Source: Candidatus Poribacteria bacterium (GTDB lineage Bacteria; Poribacteria; WGA-4E; WGA-3G). Taken from it: DNA of 63,100 bases. The stretch lies in contig JAJDWI010000050.1 in assembly GCA_022825665.1 (NCBI GenBank), positions 1-63,100 on the forward strand, written 5' to 3'. The notes under the pieces are model-generated. The model ran no database searches. It was not told the DNA's origin and saw nothing but the letters and a program-made list of their open reading frames with translations. The position numbers were made by a program, and so were the translations under genes. This document shows, piece by piece, positions 15,415 through 25,792 of the stretch (position 1 is the first letter of the stretch; the number at the start of each line of letters is the position of its first letter).

Positions 15415-16349
15415 AGACAATACTTTATTTCAGTAATCTATGCATAGTGTTTTTGATGATCTTCGTTACTTGTAAAGGAGATGTGCAAGCACTAAAATCA
15501 ACTACGGTGAAACCGACAAATATCATTGTTATTCTTGACGTATCTGATCGGCTTGAAAAAAGTGGACAGATTGATCGAGACATCAAAATTGTAGAATATA
15601 TTGTCAATCGCTTTAAAGACGAATTTGTTAAGAACCATCTTAAGAAATATATGAAAACTAAACCTTATCCACATCGTCTAACTTTCGCTGTGCCTGAGCA
15701 ACCTGTTCCAGTCCCAGAACAATCGGAATCTGAGCAACCTAAACCTTATCGAATTCCATCAGGGACTATGGAAAAATTGAAGATCAGGAGTTCAGGTGAG
15801 ATAGTTGCTATGAATGAGATAAAAAAACAGACAGATGCATTGAAAGAAGATATTAAGGAGTTATACAAATATGTTCAGAAAGACAACCCTTACACTGGTG
15901 CTGACATCTGGAACTGGTTTCACAAGGACGCTGAGAATTACTTACAAAAGGATTTCCAAAACTATATCATCTGCCTTTCAGACGGTTACCTAAAATTCAC
16001 ACCTGAAATTGAAGAGAAACTTCGTCCAGGGGAGTTTATGGAGATCGGTAAATTTCGCGAGGACCCTGACTGGGAAAAAAATATTACCCATTTGTTGTCA
16101 ACTGGAAAAGATTTTCAAGATCATGACGTTACTTTTATGATGATGGAAATTAACCTCCATAGAGATAAAACAACAGGTAGGACATTTCCGCAAGACTTTG
16201 ACATCATAAAAGCACATTGGGAACATTGGTTGAAGGACATGGGAATAACGAATTTCACCTTCAAACAACAAGTTTCTGATGAGGTTCTGGAAGATGTGAT
16301 CAATTCATTTCTCGTACCGCACGAAGAGTCCCAACCTAACTTGCACTAA
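15411..16349 (+). CDS. Exported vWA-like protein coupled to the T5orf172 membrane protein
   Basis: The protein has 312 residues. A hydrophobic N-terminus (about 1-22, FLMIFVTC) is a signal peptide or possible lipoprotein signal with a poor lipobox. The mature part starts with a vWA-like strand NIIVILDVSDRLEKSG (a D-x-S-type metal-site variant) and later has NYIICLSDGYLKF, resembling the second conserved vWA strand. The start overlaps the stop of the upstream gene (ATGA), and AAGGAGG precedes the ATG. It is probably a periplasmic partner of the four-helix membrane protein. The vWA assignment is moderate, and no ligand can be named. Confidence 0.7.
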   Translation: MKTILYFSNLCIVFLMIFVTCKGDVQALKSTTVKPTNIIVILDVSDRLEKSGQIDRDIKIVEYIVNRFKDEFVKNHLKKYMKTKPYPHRLTFAVPEQPVPVPEQSESEQPKPYRIPSGTMEKLKIRSSGEIVAMNEIKKQTDALKEDIKELYKYVQKDNPYTGADIWNWFHKDAENYLQKDFQNYIICLSDGYLKFTPEIEEKLRPGEFMEIGKFREDPDWEKNITHLLSTGKDFQDHDVTFMMMEINLHRDKTTGRTFPQDFDIIKAHWEHWLKDMGITNFTFKQQVSDEVLEDVINSFLVPHEESQPNLH

Positions 16350-16778
16350 GAAAACCTTCAGGAGAACAACCAGTAAAAAGAATGTGAATATCCCAGACCG
16401 TTAAGTATCGATGCTCCTTTAGGTGCTCCAGTGCGGAAAACCTTATGAGTACTATAAACTACTCAAATGGGTTTGCATTAGTCCTATATTCACAACAACT
16501 TTGATACATCATCACCTCGCTGGGGATGTAATGTGCGCGGGCATCCCCGTGTTTCAGGGCATTGGCTCACAGGTAGTTGATGTGTTACTTTATATTTTTC
16601 ATACACAATAAAAAAGTCGTGAATTTCACAAAAAAGTGATGCAATAGCCATTGGAGAACTCCTTTATAGAAGGTATGATTACTTCATTATATCAAAGGGA
16701 TTCTCTTAAATCATAAATAATTTATTTCCGAACCCACGTTAAAATACGTAGATAAAATACGTAGATTCGTATCAAGTA
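16350..16778. other. Intergenic region between convergent genes
   Basis: It lies between the vWA-like gene and metH, which converge. A short hairpin (GGGGATG 16522-16528 with CATCCCC 16542-16548) and duplicated 'aaaatacgtagat' units near 16740-16766 are visible. The only ORF (16423-16611) has no ribosome-binding site or recognisable product, so nothing is called. Confidence 0.5.
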
Positions 16779-19700
16779 CTATTTTAGTAAGGGTTTTAAC
16801 CACCGTTTTACAGTTTTCAGTTCCATTCCTGTTCTATTAGCGTAATTCCTCAATTGATCCTCTCCAATTCTGGCAATACTGAAATACTTTGCGTCTGGAT
16901 GTGAATAGTACCACCCGCTCACAGATGCAGCGGGAAACATCGCGAGATTCTCGGTCAATTCAATACCAGTATTTTCTGTTGCATTTAACAGATTAAACAA
17001 GATACGTTTTTGAGTATGATCTGGACAGGCTGGGTAACCGGGAGCAGGACGAATACCTTGATATTTCTCTGAGATCAATGCTTCATTATCAAGATTTTCA
17101 TTAGATGCATAACCCCAGAGGGTTGTCCGGATATATTGATGCATGTGCTCTGCAAATGCTTCAGCCAAACGGTCTGCTAATGCTTTCGTCATGATGCTGT
17201 TGTAATCATTGTGTTGTTTTTCATACTCGGTACAGAGTTCAGATACACCAAATCCAGTAGAGACTGCAAAAGCACCTATATAATCATGGAGAGATGTTGC
17301 TTTTGGTGCAATAAAATCTCCAAGACTTAGATTCGGTCTGGAGAATGGTTGTTCAGTTTGTTGACGTAGATGATACAACGTCGCGACCTTTTCTGTCCTG
17401 CTCTCATCTTTATATATATGTGTATCTTCACTAATACCATTTGCGGGAAATAGTCCTACAACAGCACGGGCTTTGATATTTTTATTTATGATAATATCAT
17501 TCAGAAGTGTCTTACCATCATCAAGAAGTTCGCGGGCTTTTTCTCCTATTTCTGAATTATCCAATATGTTTGGATATTTACCAGTCAACCCCCATGTGGT
17601 AAAAAATGGTGTCCAATCTATGTAGTCTACAAGTTCAGTCAATGGATAATCGTCAAAGACTTGAATATCTGTGGAATTAGGTTTAGGTGGTAGATAATTA
17701 TTCCAGTCTGTTGTGAATTTTCGCTGTTGAGCGACATCTATAGATAACAGTCTTGAGTGTTTCTTGCTTTTTGACCGACGAACTCGGATCGCTTCATATT
17801 CCTCGCGTGTTTGTTCTACTATTTGATGTTGGTTTTCATCACTCATCAGATTACTAACAACACCGACACTACGGGAAGCGTCTTTGACGTGTATCGTAGG
17901 TCCATTATATGCTGGTTCAATCTGAATAGCGGTATGTACCTTAGATGTTGTCGCACCACCGATTAGAAGTGGAATTTTGAAACCTTCTCGTTCCATCTCT
18001 TCAGCGACATGCACCATCTCATCAAGGGACGGTGTAATAAGACCACTCAAACCGATCATATCAGCGTTTTCCTTCTGGGCAGTGGCTAAAATATCTTCTG
18101 CAGGAACCATTACACCAAGGTCTACGACATCATAATTATTGCATCCTAATACTACTCCGACTATATTTTTTCCTATATCATGAACGTCGCCTTTCACTGT
18201 CGCCATCACAATCTTACCTCTTGATTGAATAGCACCATCAACTTGTTCTTGTTCTATAAATGGTATCAGATGTGCAACAGCCTTCTTCATCACTTGTGCA
18301 CTCTTAATTACTTGTGGAAGGAACATCTTTCCGTCCCCAAATAGATCTCCGACACGATCCATCCCATCCATTAATGGACCTTCAATAACTTCTATTGGAC
18401 GTTCGTGGTTGAGACGCGCTTCTTCGGTGTCCTCTTCAATATATTGGATTATTCCTTCAACAAGCGCATGGCTGATTCGTTGTTCAACCGGTAATTTCCT
18501 CCATTCCTTATCAACAACCTTCTTTTTTCTTTTGCCATGTATAGTGTTAGCCAGTTCAAGGAGTCGATCTGTAGCATCTTCATGCCGATTGAACAGGACA
18601 TCTTCAACTGTTTCTAATAGTGTCTTAGGTATATCATCATAGACAGTGAGTTGTCCGGCATTGACAATTCCCATATCCATTCCTGCGTTAATAGCATGGT
18701 ATAGAAACGCAGCATGCATTGCCTCTCGTACAGTATCGTTGCCACGGAATGAAAAGGAAATATTACTTACACCACCACTGACTAACGCAAATTCACATGT
18801 TGACTTTATCTCTTTACAAGAATTGATAAAAGCTAACGCATATTCGTTGTGTTCTTCTATTCCAGTCGCGACAGCAAAGATATTTGGATCGAAGATTATA
18901 TCCTCTGGTGGAAATCCGATCTTTTCCGTTAGGAGTATGTATGCCCTCTGACAGATCTCTACTTTTCGGTCATAAGTATCTGCTTGTCCTTTTTCGTCAA
19001 ACGCCATGACGATTACAGCTGCACCGTATTTTCTGATAAGGCACGCCTTATCTAAAAAGTCCTTTTCTCCCTCTTTAAGACTTATTGAGTTTACAATCCC
19101 TTTGCCTTGTATGCATTCTAATCCTGCTTCAATTACTTCCCACTTGCTGGAATCTACCATGATAGGTACGCGACTAATATCTGGTTCAGCAGCGATTAGA
19201 TTTAAGAACTGGACCATTGCGGCTTTTGCATCTAATAGACCTTCATCCATGTTAATATCAATAAGTTGTGCCCCGCTTTCCACCTGATCGCGTGCCACCT
19301 CCAATGCAGTCTCATAATCCTCATTTTTGATAAGTGTGGCAAATCGACGGGAACCTGCGACATTAGTTCGTTCACCTACATTAACAAATAGCGAGTCTGG
19401 TGTAATATTGAAAGACTCTAAACCACTTAGACGGCAAGCCCGTTCTTGCGGTTCAGGTTGTCGTGGCGGATATTCTGCTGCAACCTTCGCAACTGTTTCT
19501 ATATGTGCTGGTTGGCTGCCACAACAACCACCGACGATATTAACAAAGCCGTTTTGTGCAAATTCGTGCATCCAATTTCCCATTTCTTCAGGTGTCTGTG
19601 TATAATGTCCAAGTTCATCTGGAAGTCCAGCATTCGGATAACAGATTATTGGTATATCCGCAAGTTTTGCCATCTCTGCTAAATAGGGTCGTATCTGTTG

Positions 19701-20453
19701 TGAACCGAATCCACAATTTAGTCCTACAGCGAGAAGGTTCGCATGACGAACGGAGTTCCAAAATGCTTCAACTGTCTGTCCAGAGAGATTCCTCCCTCCG
19801 CCTCCACTTCTATCAGAAGATACGATAATAGGTATATCTATTTCTCGTGTTTCAGAAAGGGTTTGAATAGCAAAGAGAGCTGCCTTACAATTAAGTGTAT
19901 CCATGACGGTCTCCACAAGGAGAAAATCAACACCTCCATCAATCAGACCTTCCGCTTGCGTTGTGTATGCTGATACAAGTTGTGAGAATGTAATATTTCT
20001 ATATCCAGGATCGTTCACATTCGGTGAGATAGAACAACTTCGATTGGTGGGTCCCATACTACCTGCAACGAAACGTGGTTTATCTTCTGAAGTCCATTTG
20101 TCTGCAACTTCACGCGCTAATAATGCAGCTGCATGGTTTACTTGATAGGCATGTTCCTGCATTTGATAATCTGCCATTGAAACGGATGTGCTATTAAAAG
20201 TATTTGTCTCTATGATATCCGCTCCTGCCTGACAGTAATTTGAATGTATTTCGCGTATTATATCAGGTTGTGTGATTGAAAGTAGGTCATTAAAACCTTT
20301 GAGTTCAGATGTGTGATTGGTAAACTGATCACCACGAAAATCATCTTCATTAAGTCTATAGGTCTGTATAAGAGAACCCATCGCACCGTCAAGGATCAGA
20401 ATACATTCATTTAGTTTAATTTTTAAGAGATTTATATTCTCAGGATAAACCAT
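16779..20453 (-). CDS. metH: Cobalamin-dependent methionine synthase
   Basis: The protein has 1224 residues, the full length of the family (E. coli about 1227). It transfers a methyl group from methyltetrahydrofolate through cobalamin to homocysteine. The homocysteine domain (about 1-330) has the zinc ligands C247, C310 and C311, at the same positions as in E. coli. The folate domain (about 345-620) starts [15 protein letters not shown]. The cap and B12 domains (about 650-885) carry [12 protein letters not shown], whose His is the lower cobalt ligand. The activation domain follows (about 900-1224, with [15 protein letters not shown]). All modules for turnover and reactivation are present. I looked upstream (20454-20640) for a cobalamin or SAM riboswitch and saw no B12-box-like element. 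It is transcribed alone. Confidence 0.97.
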   Translation of the reverse strand: MVYPENINLLKIKLNECILILDGAMGSLIQTYRLNEDDFRGDQFTNHTSELKGFNDLLSITQPDIIREIHSNYCQAGADIIETNTFNSTSVSMADYQMQEHAYQVNHAAALLAREVADKWTSEDKPRFVAGSMGPTNRSCSISPNVNDPGYRNITFSQLVSAYTTQAEGLIDGGVDFLLVETVMDTLNCKAALFAIQTLSETREIDIPIIVSSDRSGGGGRNLSGQTVEAFWNSVRHANLLAVGLNCGFGSQQIRPYLAEMAKLADIPIICYPNAGLPDELGHYTQTPEEMGNWMHEFAQNGFVNIVGGCCGSQPAHIETVAKVAAEYPPRQPEPQERACRLSGLESFNITPDSLFVNVGERTNVAGSRRFATLIKNEDYETALEVARDQVESGAQLIDINMDEGLLDAKAAMVQFLNLIAAEPDISRVPIMVDSSKWEVIEAGLECIQGKGIVNSISLKEGEKDFLDKACLIRKYGAAVIVMAFDEKGQADTYDRKVEICQRAYILLTEKIGFPPEDIIFDPNIFAVATGIEEHNEYALAFINSCKEIKSTCEFALVSGGVSNISFSFRGNDTVREAMHAAFLYHAINAGMDMGIVNAGQLTVYDDIPKTLLETVEDVLFNRHEDATDRLLELANTIHGKRKKKVVDKEWRKLPVEQRISHALVEGIIQYIEEDTEEARLNHERPIEVIEGPLMDGMDRVGDLFGDGKMFLPQVIKSAQVMKKAVAHLIPFIEQEQVDGAIQSRGKIVMATVKGDVHDIGKNIVGVVLGCNNYDVVDLGVMVPAEDILATAQKENADMIGLSGLITPSLDEMVHVAEEMEREGFKIPLLIGGATTSKVHTAIQIEPAYNGPTIHVKDASRSVGVVSNLMSDENQHQIVEQTREEYEAIRVRRSKSKKHSRLLSIDVAQQRKFTTDWNNYLPPKPNSTDIQVFDDYPLTELVDYIDWTPFFTTWGLTGKYPNILDNSEIGEKARELLDDGKTLLNDIIINKNIKARAVVGLFPANGISEDTHIYKDESRTEKVATLYHLRQQTEQPFSRPNLSLGDFIAPKATSLHDYIGAFAVSTGFGVSELCTEYEKQHNDYNSIMTKALADRLAEAFAEHMHQYIRTTLWGYASNENLDNEALISEKYQGIRPAPGYPACPDHTQKRILFNLLNATENTGIELTENLAMFPAASVSGWYYSHPDAKYFSIARIGEDQLRNYANRTGMELKTVKRWLKPLLK

Positions 20454-20639
20454 TTTTTCTCCACATTCGTTAAATGTATTATGCCTTATATATTATACTA
20501 CTTGAGAGTCTATATGTCCATTTGATTTCAATGCTGTCAGACGCATGCAATTGTCGAAGAATTGCACATTCTAATATAAGATTTTCTTGTAGGAGCGACA
20601 TGTTTATTGGATTAAACCTCATATTTATAGGGTTTAATC

Positions 20640-20851
20640 GACAATTGAATGTCTCTGGGTTTCTGCTTTTTAGTATTGACTCAGTGCTAAGGCAATACAA
20701 TGCAAGTAAATTATTCACTTTCTCTTTTCTATTATCAATATCTGGTATCTTATTTAGCAGCTTACTTTTAGGAGATGAATTAACGAGAAATGTTTTGATA
20801 GGTACTGGTTTGGTAGCAGCAGGGATTTATCTTGCGAATAAGCAGAAATAA
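20640..20851 (+). pseudogene. C-terminal remnant of an EamA/DMT-family transporter
   Basis: The last ~65 codons of this frame read like the end of an EamA permease: a helix, then QYNASKLFTFSFLLSISG, LLLGDEL, and LIGTGLVAAGIYLANK. The family normally has ten helices and about 290 residues. Upstream of about 20640 the frame turns into non-transporter sequence without a start signal, so only the last two or three helices remain. It lies between divergent metH and the lipoprotein gene at 20892. Confidence 0.55.
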
Positions 20852-20854
20852 TCC

Positions 20855-20872
20855 GTCCACGAATATGTGGAC
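20855..20872. other. Short hairpin before the lipoprotein gene
   Basis: A perfect 6-bp stem, GTCCAC with GTGGAC, and a 6-nt loop. It lies just after the stop of the EamA remnant and 20 nt before the ATG at 20892. It may be the old terminator of the decayed gene or part of the leader. Confidence 0.3.
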
Positions 20873-20891
20873 ACGAAAGGAATTGTACACA

Positions 20892-21743
20892 ATGAATAAG
20901 AAAGGGGTCGTGTTCATCCTAATCCTTACCATTTTGTTAGGTTGTGGTACACGACATATTCCGTCTGTAAACAATATCCCCGAAGGTATGGTATTAATAC
21001 CTGCAGGTGAATTTGAAATGGGTAGTAACCAAGGGGCTGCTAATGAACGTCCGAAGCATACGGTCTATGTAGATGCGTTCTATATGGATATCTATGAGGT
21101 GACGAACGCTCAATTCAAGGTTTTCATCGATGCAAATCCGCAATGGCAAAAAGATAACATTGCTGCGGAATATCACGACGGTTATTACCTTCGACTTTGG
21201 AATGGGAACACCTATCCCGAAGGCGAGGCTAACCATCCTGTCATTTATGTCACTTGGTACGCAGCAATGGCTTATGCCAAATGGGCAGGCAAGCGACTCC
21301 CGACAGAAGCAGAATGGGAAAAAGCAGCACGTGGAGGACTCATAGGGAAAGCATATCCATGGGGCGACACAATTGATGCCACTCGCGCAAACTATTTACG
21401 GCACATCAACTTTCCAATTGCTGTTGGGCAATATCCGCCTAACGGGTACGGTCTATACGACATGTCTGGGAATGTTTCCGAATGGTGCCTTGATGAATAC
21501 GATCCTAATTTTTACGCACAATCTCCAAGTGAAAACCCACTTTCAGGTGGTACGCGCGAAGAGGTCATCAATAGTTTCAAAGTAACCAATAAGATAAATC
21601 GCGTTTTAAGGAGCGGTTGCTGGAGCGATAATGGGGCGTTCCTTCGGGTCGCCTACCGTAACTGGGGTCCACAGGACTACGCCAGTGTCTTCCGTGGGTT
21701 CCGCTGTGTGAAGGATGTTCCGTCTAATATCATTTCTAAATGA
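20892..21743 (+). CDS. Lipoprotein with formylglycine-generating enzyme (SUMF1)-like domain
   Basis: The protein has 283 residues from the ATG at 20892, preceded by AAAGGAA; the longer frame from 20832 overlaps the EamA remnant. The signal ends in a lipobox (TILLGC), so it is membrane-anchored outside the cytoplasm. Residues 33-275 are a full FGE-sulfatase fold: GMVLIPAGEFEMGS, VTNAQFKVF, HPVIYVTWYAAMAYAKW, RLPTEAEWEKAARGG, YPWGD, GNVSEWC, and the C-terminal GFRCVKD. A Cys occurs in both C-terminal positions where catalytic FGE has them (SGCWSDN and GFRCV), but the surrounding residues differ. Many family members are not formylglycine synthases, so activity is uncertain. The gene stands alone. 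Confidence 0.85.
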   Translation: MNKKGVVFILILTILLGCGTRHIPSVNNIPEGMVLIPAGEFEMGSNQGAANERPKHTVYVDAFYMDIYEVTNAQFKVFIDANPQWQKDNIAAEYHDGYYLRLWNGNTYPEGEANHPVIYVTWYAAMAYAKWAGKRLPTEAEWEKAARGGLIGKAYPWGDTIDATRANYLRHINFPIAVGQYPPNGYGLYDMSGNVSEWCLDEYDPNFYAQSPSENPLSGGTREEVINSFKVTNKINRVLRSGCWSDNGAFLRVAYRNWGPQDYASVFRGFRCVKDVPSNIISK

Positions 21744-21761
21744 TTATGTATCATTATTTCG

Positions 21762-21796
21762 CATGTCGGAGGTCGCGTTGCTCGCTCTGACCTACT
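21762..21796. repeat. Short 'taggtcggagcgag' intergenic repeat (inverted copy)
   Basis: The complement of the 40033-40066 copy: catgtcggaggtcgcgttgc, then tcgctctgacctac. It lies downstream of the lipoprotein gene and may form a stem from GTCGGAG-like and CTCTGAC-like arms. Confidence 0.65.
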
Positions 21797-21892
21797 GATA
21801 TTTTCCAAATTCAGCAACCATATTTGAAACATTCACGTTTATGAAATAAGGGTCAGAATACTGACAACTAAAAAATGCTGTTGATATGAACT

Positions 21893-22375
21893 TTGCCAGA
21901 TGAACATATTAAGGAAACAGATCTTGTGTTACAACAAAGGAATAATACTTCCCCAAAGAATAAGGGTCATGAGGTTCCGATTATTGCACACAGATACGCG
22001 ATACATTTCGATATTCATCCTAATATTACATATCTTAATCAGGACATAGTTGTTATTATTGCAGACATATTACAACTAATTCATCAATTTCCAGATGATG
22101 CATGGATTTCACAACAATCAGTTGAAGAAGGATTAGATTTTTGTAGGGTTAACTTCTGGGTATTTTCAGATGCGTCAGATGCATTAAAACAATTTAGTAT
22201 ATGGTTTCAAGCCCTATTTCGTGAAAAACAGGTGAGTGAAGTATTAGAACGATTGGTCCTAATGGCATTAGATGAGTCAGACAATATAGAGGTAGATCTA
22301 ACTGATTGGACGAGGTTAAATGTATTAGAAACGGATATAAAGAAAGCAATACAGAATGAAAATGATAAAAAATAA
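21893..22375 (+). CDS. Hypothetical protein
   Basis: The family is not recognised. The product has 160 residues from a TTG start with no good ribosome-binding site, so the true start could lie further inside. It is soluble and mainly helical in the second half (FCRVNFWVFSDASDALKQF), with an acidic, polar C-terminus. Codon usage resembles the neighbouring genes. It lies 84 nt before lolA on the same strand and may be part of that transcript. Confidence 0.55.
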   Translation: MPDEHIKETDLVLQQRNNTSPKNKGHEVPIIAHRYAIHFDIHPNITYLNQDIVVIIADILQLIHQFPDDAWISQQSVEEGLDFCRVNFWVFSDASDALKQFSIWFQALFREKQVSEVLERLVLMALDESDNIEVDLTDWTRLNVLETDIKKAIQNENDKK

Positions 22376-22459
22376 CATTGACATGTAATTCTGTGTATGA
22401 TACACTATATTCACATCAGAAGAAACCCTCACTGACCTAATAAATTAGGGAGATATACC

Positions 22460-23203
22460 TTGAAACGTTTATATTTCATGATTGTATTTCTATGTCTATG
22501 TTTTGTGAATATTGGCTACACTTATACGGTAGATGAAGTATTCATGAATTTCAAAACTGCGTACAGCAAGTGTAATAACTTCAGCGCAGATTTTGAAGAG
22601 ACGACACTATATAAAACCAGAAAAAGTGTAAGTCGGGGTAGATTTACATTCGGAAAACCCAATTTGCTGAATATGAAATATGTCTCCCCAAGAGACGCGG
22701 GCAAGATTGTAAAAACGATCGTTTTGGATGGTGAGTACGCTTGGTCTTACACACCAATCCTCAATGAAGTCAATAAACAGAAGTTGCACAATTCCGATCG
22801 ACGTGAAATTCTTCCGGGTACGGGTGAATCTCTTGAGGATTTATCCAACAACTGGAATATGAAGTTGGTACCTGACGAAGCTGCAAACACAAAAGGTATA
22901 TATCAAATACAACTTACACCAAAACCGAAACTATTAAACAGAAATGTTAAGAATAATCAGGTAGATAAAAATATAGAAAAAAAGCAGGATAATGGAGGTG
23001 TTAAGGAGTTACTTGAAATTTGGGTAAATGAAAGTGAGTGGTTTCCCGTTCAATTCGGTTATGTGACTGTATACGAGGATGAAAGTCGTCGTAATGTTGT
23101 GATGAGGTTATCTAATATAGAACGAGATAAGAAGTTATCACCGGATAAGTTCAAGTTTGTTATTCCTAAAGATGCGGAGATAATTGATCTTTCAGAAAAT
23201 TAA
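22460..23203 (+). CDS. lolA: Outer-membrane lipoprotein carrier protein LolA
   Basis: The protein has 247 residues with an N-terminal signal peptide (about 1-20). LolA is a periplasmic chaperone that carries lipoproteins from LolCDE to the outer membrane. Family features are the opening helix VDEVFMNFKTAYSKCNNFSADFEE, the GRFTFGKPNLLNMKY strand, VLDGEYAWSYTP, and the late EVWVN-type strand (LEIWVNESEWFP). An Asn/Lys-rich insertion lies at about 158-180. The start is TTG at 22460 with GGGAGAT 5-6 nt upstream. It begins a close group lolA-pgsA-thpR-recA. It is direct support for an outer membrane. Confidence 0.87.
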   Translation: MKRLYFMIVFLCLCFVNIGYTYTVDEVFMNFKTAYSKCNNFSADFEETTLYKTRKSVSRGRFTFGKPNLLNMKYVSPRDAGKIVKTIVLDGEYAWSYTPILNEVNKQKLHNSDRREILPGTGESLEDLSNNWNMKLVPDEAANTKGIYQIQLTPKPKLLNRNVKNNQVDKNIEKKQDNGGVKELLEIWVNESEWFPVQFGYVTVYEDESRRNVVMRLSNIERDKKLSPDKFKFVIPKDAEIIDLSEN

Positions 23204-23207
23204 TTAT

Positions 23208-23795
23208 ATGAAATTTCCTGACGTATTACGACTGGCGAATCTCCTTACATTTTCCCGGTTATTGTTAACATTACCTTTTTTTCTATGTTTTCGTGCAAAA
23301 TTAATGTTACCAGCAGCAGTATTTTTTAGTATAGCTGGTATAACAGATTATTTTGATGGTAAGATTGCACGAAAGCGGGGAACAACCAGTTTTGGCAGTT
23401 TCATGGATTCATTAATTGATAAGATATTAGTGGCTGCTGCTTTAATTGGTTTTTACCTATTTCAACATGATAATTTAGGAGATGGTGTCGGTTTAATCCC
23501 CATTTGGATGGTGTTGGTTATCCTTGGACGTGAAGTATTTATCACAGGATTCCGCATTTTCTTTGCAGCTGTGCATGGGGAGGTAATATCAGCAAATCGA
23601 TGGGGAAAATATAAAACTGCATCTCAACTAATTGTAATTATTATTGGATTGGTACTACTTAGTTTTAATGGTATCTCCGATTTTGTTATACATCACAATG
23701 GACCGATTTATTTCATGATGTACTTACCTTTAGTCTTGACTATTGTCTCAGGTATAGAGATATTGTATGGAAACCTTAAGACAATTTCCACATAA
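23208..23795 (+). CDS. pgsA: CDP-alcohol phosphatidyltransferase, probably phosphatidylglycerophosphate synthase
   Basis: The protein has 195 residues from the ATG at 23208. A TTG at 23184 is also in frame but overlaps lolA. The N-terminus NLLTFSRLLLTLP is typical of PgsA. The catalytic motif is present: D47, D50-G51, A54-R55, G63, D67 and D71. The stretch between AR and G is 7 residues instead of the usual 8. Four or five membrane helices follow. It makes phosphatidylglycerophosphate from CDP-diacylglycerol and glycerol-3-phosphate in the inner membrane; another CDP-alcohol substrate cannot be excluded. It lies 4 nt behind lolA. Confidence 0.85.
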   Translation: MKFPDVLRLANLLTFSRLLLTLPFFLCFRAKLMLPAAVFFSIAGITDYFDGKIARKRGTTSFGSFMDSLIDKILVAAALIGFYLFQHDNLGDGVGLIPIWMVLVILGREVFITGFRIFFAAVHGEVISANRWGKYKTASQLIVIIIGLVLLSFNGISDFVIHHNGPIYFMMYLPLVLTIVSGIEILYGNLKTIST

Positions 23796-23834
23796 AACGC
23801 GAGTTACATAAATCCTGTTTCAGGTGCTATTCTA

Positions 23835-24404
23835 ATGAAACCAAATACTATAAGGTGTTTCGTTGCTATTGAGATACCAAATAGAATTCAGGATATATTA
23901 GGTGAAGTGCAAACACAAATACGGTCAAAGATTGGTAGGGCATCGTGGGCAAAAATCGGTAATTTTCATATTACACTGAAGTTTCTTGGAGATGTAGAAA
24001 ATCGTAGCGTTGATAAAATTAGTGACGTATTAGATACAGTAGCAAAAAAGAAAAAACCGTATTCTATAGAAATTGGTGGCATAGGTGCATTTCCAAATTT
24101 AGTTCGTCCACGAGTATTATGGATTGGATTAAAAAAGGGTTCTGAACCAACAGTATCACTTTCTAATGCGATAAACAGTGAACTATTAAAGATAGATTAT
24201 TCTGAAGATACTCGTTTTCACCCACATTTTACACTTGCAAGATTGAAAAGACAGATAAATTTGAAGTCATTTTCTGAATTATTTAAAAATTACGAAACTG
24301 TGGACGGAACAAGGCATACAGTTGATAAAATTACACTCATAAGAAGTGAATTGCATTCAGATGGTGCTGTCTATACTCCGTTAAATATATATTCTTTTGG
24401 ATAG
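23835..24404 (+). CDS. thpR: RNA 2',3'-cyclic phosphodiesterase
   Basis: The protein has 189 residues, normal for the 2H phosphoesterase family. Both HxTx motifs are visible: H45-I-T47 in FHITLKFLGD, and HFTLAR near residue 130. The start is RCFVAIEIPNRIQD, as in LigT/ThpR proteins. It opens 2',3'-cyclic phosphate ends of RNA to 2'-phosphates. It sits 13 nt before recA, a common pairing (thpR/cinA-recA) in bacteria. An RNA ligase, RtcB, that uses 2',3'-cyclic phosphates is encoded at 37531. Confidence 0.9.
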   Translation: MKPNTIRCFVAIEIPNRIQDILGEVQTQIRSKIGRASWAKIGNFHITLKFLGDVENRSVDKISDVLDTVAKKKKPYSIEIGGIGAFPNLVRPRVLWIGLKKGSEPTVSLSNAINSELLKIDYSEDTRFHPHFTLARLKRQINLKSFSELFKNYETVDGTRHTVDKITLIRSELHSDGAVYTPLNIYSFG

Positions 24405-24417
24405 GAGATAGTTAATA

Positions 24418-25575
24418 ATGGCAAAAGATGATCAGAAAAAGTTGGAAGAAGATTTGAACACTGAAGATACAAAAATATCCGAAGATAAAAAGAAGGCAGT
24501 AGATCAAGCCATCTCTCAAGTAGAACGCGCTTATGGTAAAGGCGCGATTATGCGGTTTACTGACAACGAAGTCGTTCCTGTAGAAGCAATCCCTACCGGT
24601 GCACTTTCTCTTGATATGGCGTTAGGTGTTGGAGGTGTACCACGAGGAAGAATAATTGAAATCTTTGGACATGAAGGAACTGGTAAAACCACGTTAGCCT
24701 TACACATCGTTGCTGAAGCACAGAAAATGGGTGGTATTGCAGCATTTATTGATGTTGAGCATGCCTTGGATACAACTTATGCACGAAATATCGGGGTAAA
24801 TCTTGAAAACTTGTTAATATCTCAGCCAGATGCAGGTGAACAAGCCTTAGAAATTGTGGAAACGCTTATCCGCAGCGGTGCGATTGATGTTGTAATTATT
24901 GATTCAGTTGCAGCATTAACACCGCAAGCTGAAGTAGAAGGTGAAATGGGCGATGCTCATGTCGGTTTATTGCCGCGTCTGATGTCTAAGGCATTAAGAA
25001 AACTATCAGGGGTAACAAATAAATCGCAGACCTGCGTCATTTTCACGAATCAAATTCGTCAGAAAATCGGTGTGATGTTCGGTAATCCGGACACGACTCC
25101 GGGTGGTCTTGCATTGAAGTTTCACGCCTCTGTCCGGTTAGAAATTCGTCGTGCTACACAAATCAAAGAAGGCACAGAAATACTGGGTAACAGAGTGCGT
25201 ATAAAAGTAGTAAAAAATAAGGTCGCACCACCTTTCAGAGAAGCGGAATTTGATGTGACTTTTGGTAAAGGAATATCTAAAGAAGGCACACTATTGGATA
25301 TTGCTGTTGAAGCAGGTTTTATAGAAAAAAGAGGCTCTTGGTTCTCATATAATAATGAGAGAATTGGTCAAGGTCGAAATAATGTGAAAGCGTATTTGGA
25401 GGAGAATCCAGAAGTTTCTGCTGAACTTGACAGGAAAATCAGAGAAAACATGGGTTCACTTTCAGACTCTGTTGCAGGAGCAATTCCAGGTGTTGAAGAA
25501 GACGAAGAGGATGTCAATACCGGATTTGAGGATACCACTGATACACCTACGAGTTATGACAATGATGACAATTAG
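24418..25575 (+). CDS. recA: Recombinase RecA
   Basis: The protein has 385 residues, slightly longer than E. coli RecA (353) because of a charged N-terminal extension (about 1-28) and an acidic C-terminal tail. Walker A is GHEGTGKTT (84-92). Walker B is [10 protein letters not shown]. Loop L2 follows [21 protein letters not shown]. It forms filaments on single-stranded DNA, catalyses strand exchange and triggers SOS. AGGAGAT precedes the ATG. I looked for a LexA box just upstream and saw none that I can support. It lies directly upstream of the Pup-proteasome operon, which has its own promoter. Confidence 0.98.
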   Translation: MAKDDQKKLEEDLNTEDTKISEDKKKAVDQAISQVERAYGKGAIMRFTDNEVVPVEAIPTGALSLDMALGVGGVPRGRIIEIFGHEGTGKTTLALHIVAEAQKMGGIAAFIDVEHALDTTYARNIGVNLENLLISQPDAGEQALEIVETLIRSGAIDVVIIDSVAALTPQAEVEGEMGDAHVGLLPRLMSKALRKLSGVTNKSQTCVIFTNQIRQKIGVMFGNPDTTPGGLALKFHASVRLEIRRATQIKEGTEILGNRVRIKVVKNKVAPPFREAEFDVTFGKGISKEGTLLDIAVEAGFIEKRGSWFSYNNERIGQGRNNVKAYLEENPEVSAELDRKIRENMGSLSDSVAGAIPGVEEDEEDVNTGFEDTTDTPTSYDNDDN

Positions 25576-25679
25576 AGAGAAAGTTATATAATCTTTTATA
25601 GTTCAACATCTTTATCCAATACAAAGTAATATAGTAATCCTATTATTGAATTGATGCGTTCAAGTTACCATGTTTTTTC

Positions 25680-25708
25680 TTGATGTATATATTTCAACAT
25701 GTTATACT
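25680..25708 (+). promoter_or_regulatory. Sigma70-type promoter of the Pup-proteasome operon
   Basis: TTGATG (25680-25685), a 17-nt spacer, and TATACT (25703-25708). It lies 85 nt before the ATPase start, inside the only sizeable gap between recA and pafA. It is the best housekeeping-type promoter I see in this part of the window. Prediction only. Confidence 0.55.
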
Positions 25709-25792
25709 TTTAGGCACTAAGTTTGTTATATTTAACTGACAGACATTCTACCATACCATCAATCTTTTCAATGGAAAGTGAGAACAATTTGT

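Noticed and set aside
16423-16611. 62-codon ORF between convergent genes
   Set aside because: No ribosome-binding site, no recognisable protein pattern, and a composition like the surrounding non-coding sequence.
20454-20640. Cobalamin or SAM riboswitch upstream of metH
   Set aside because: No B12-box-like conserved core or SAM-riboswitch core is visible in the leader, and no terminator-antiterminator pair is seen.
20892-21743. SUMF1-like lipoprotein as the maturase for the sulfatase-like enzyme at 44443
   Set aside because: The hydrolase has no Cys or Ser target motif and appears cytoplasmic, while the lipoprotein is outside the inner membrane. The genes are also 23 kb apart.
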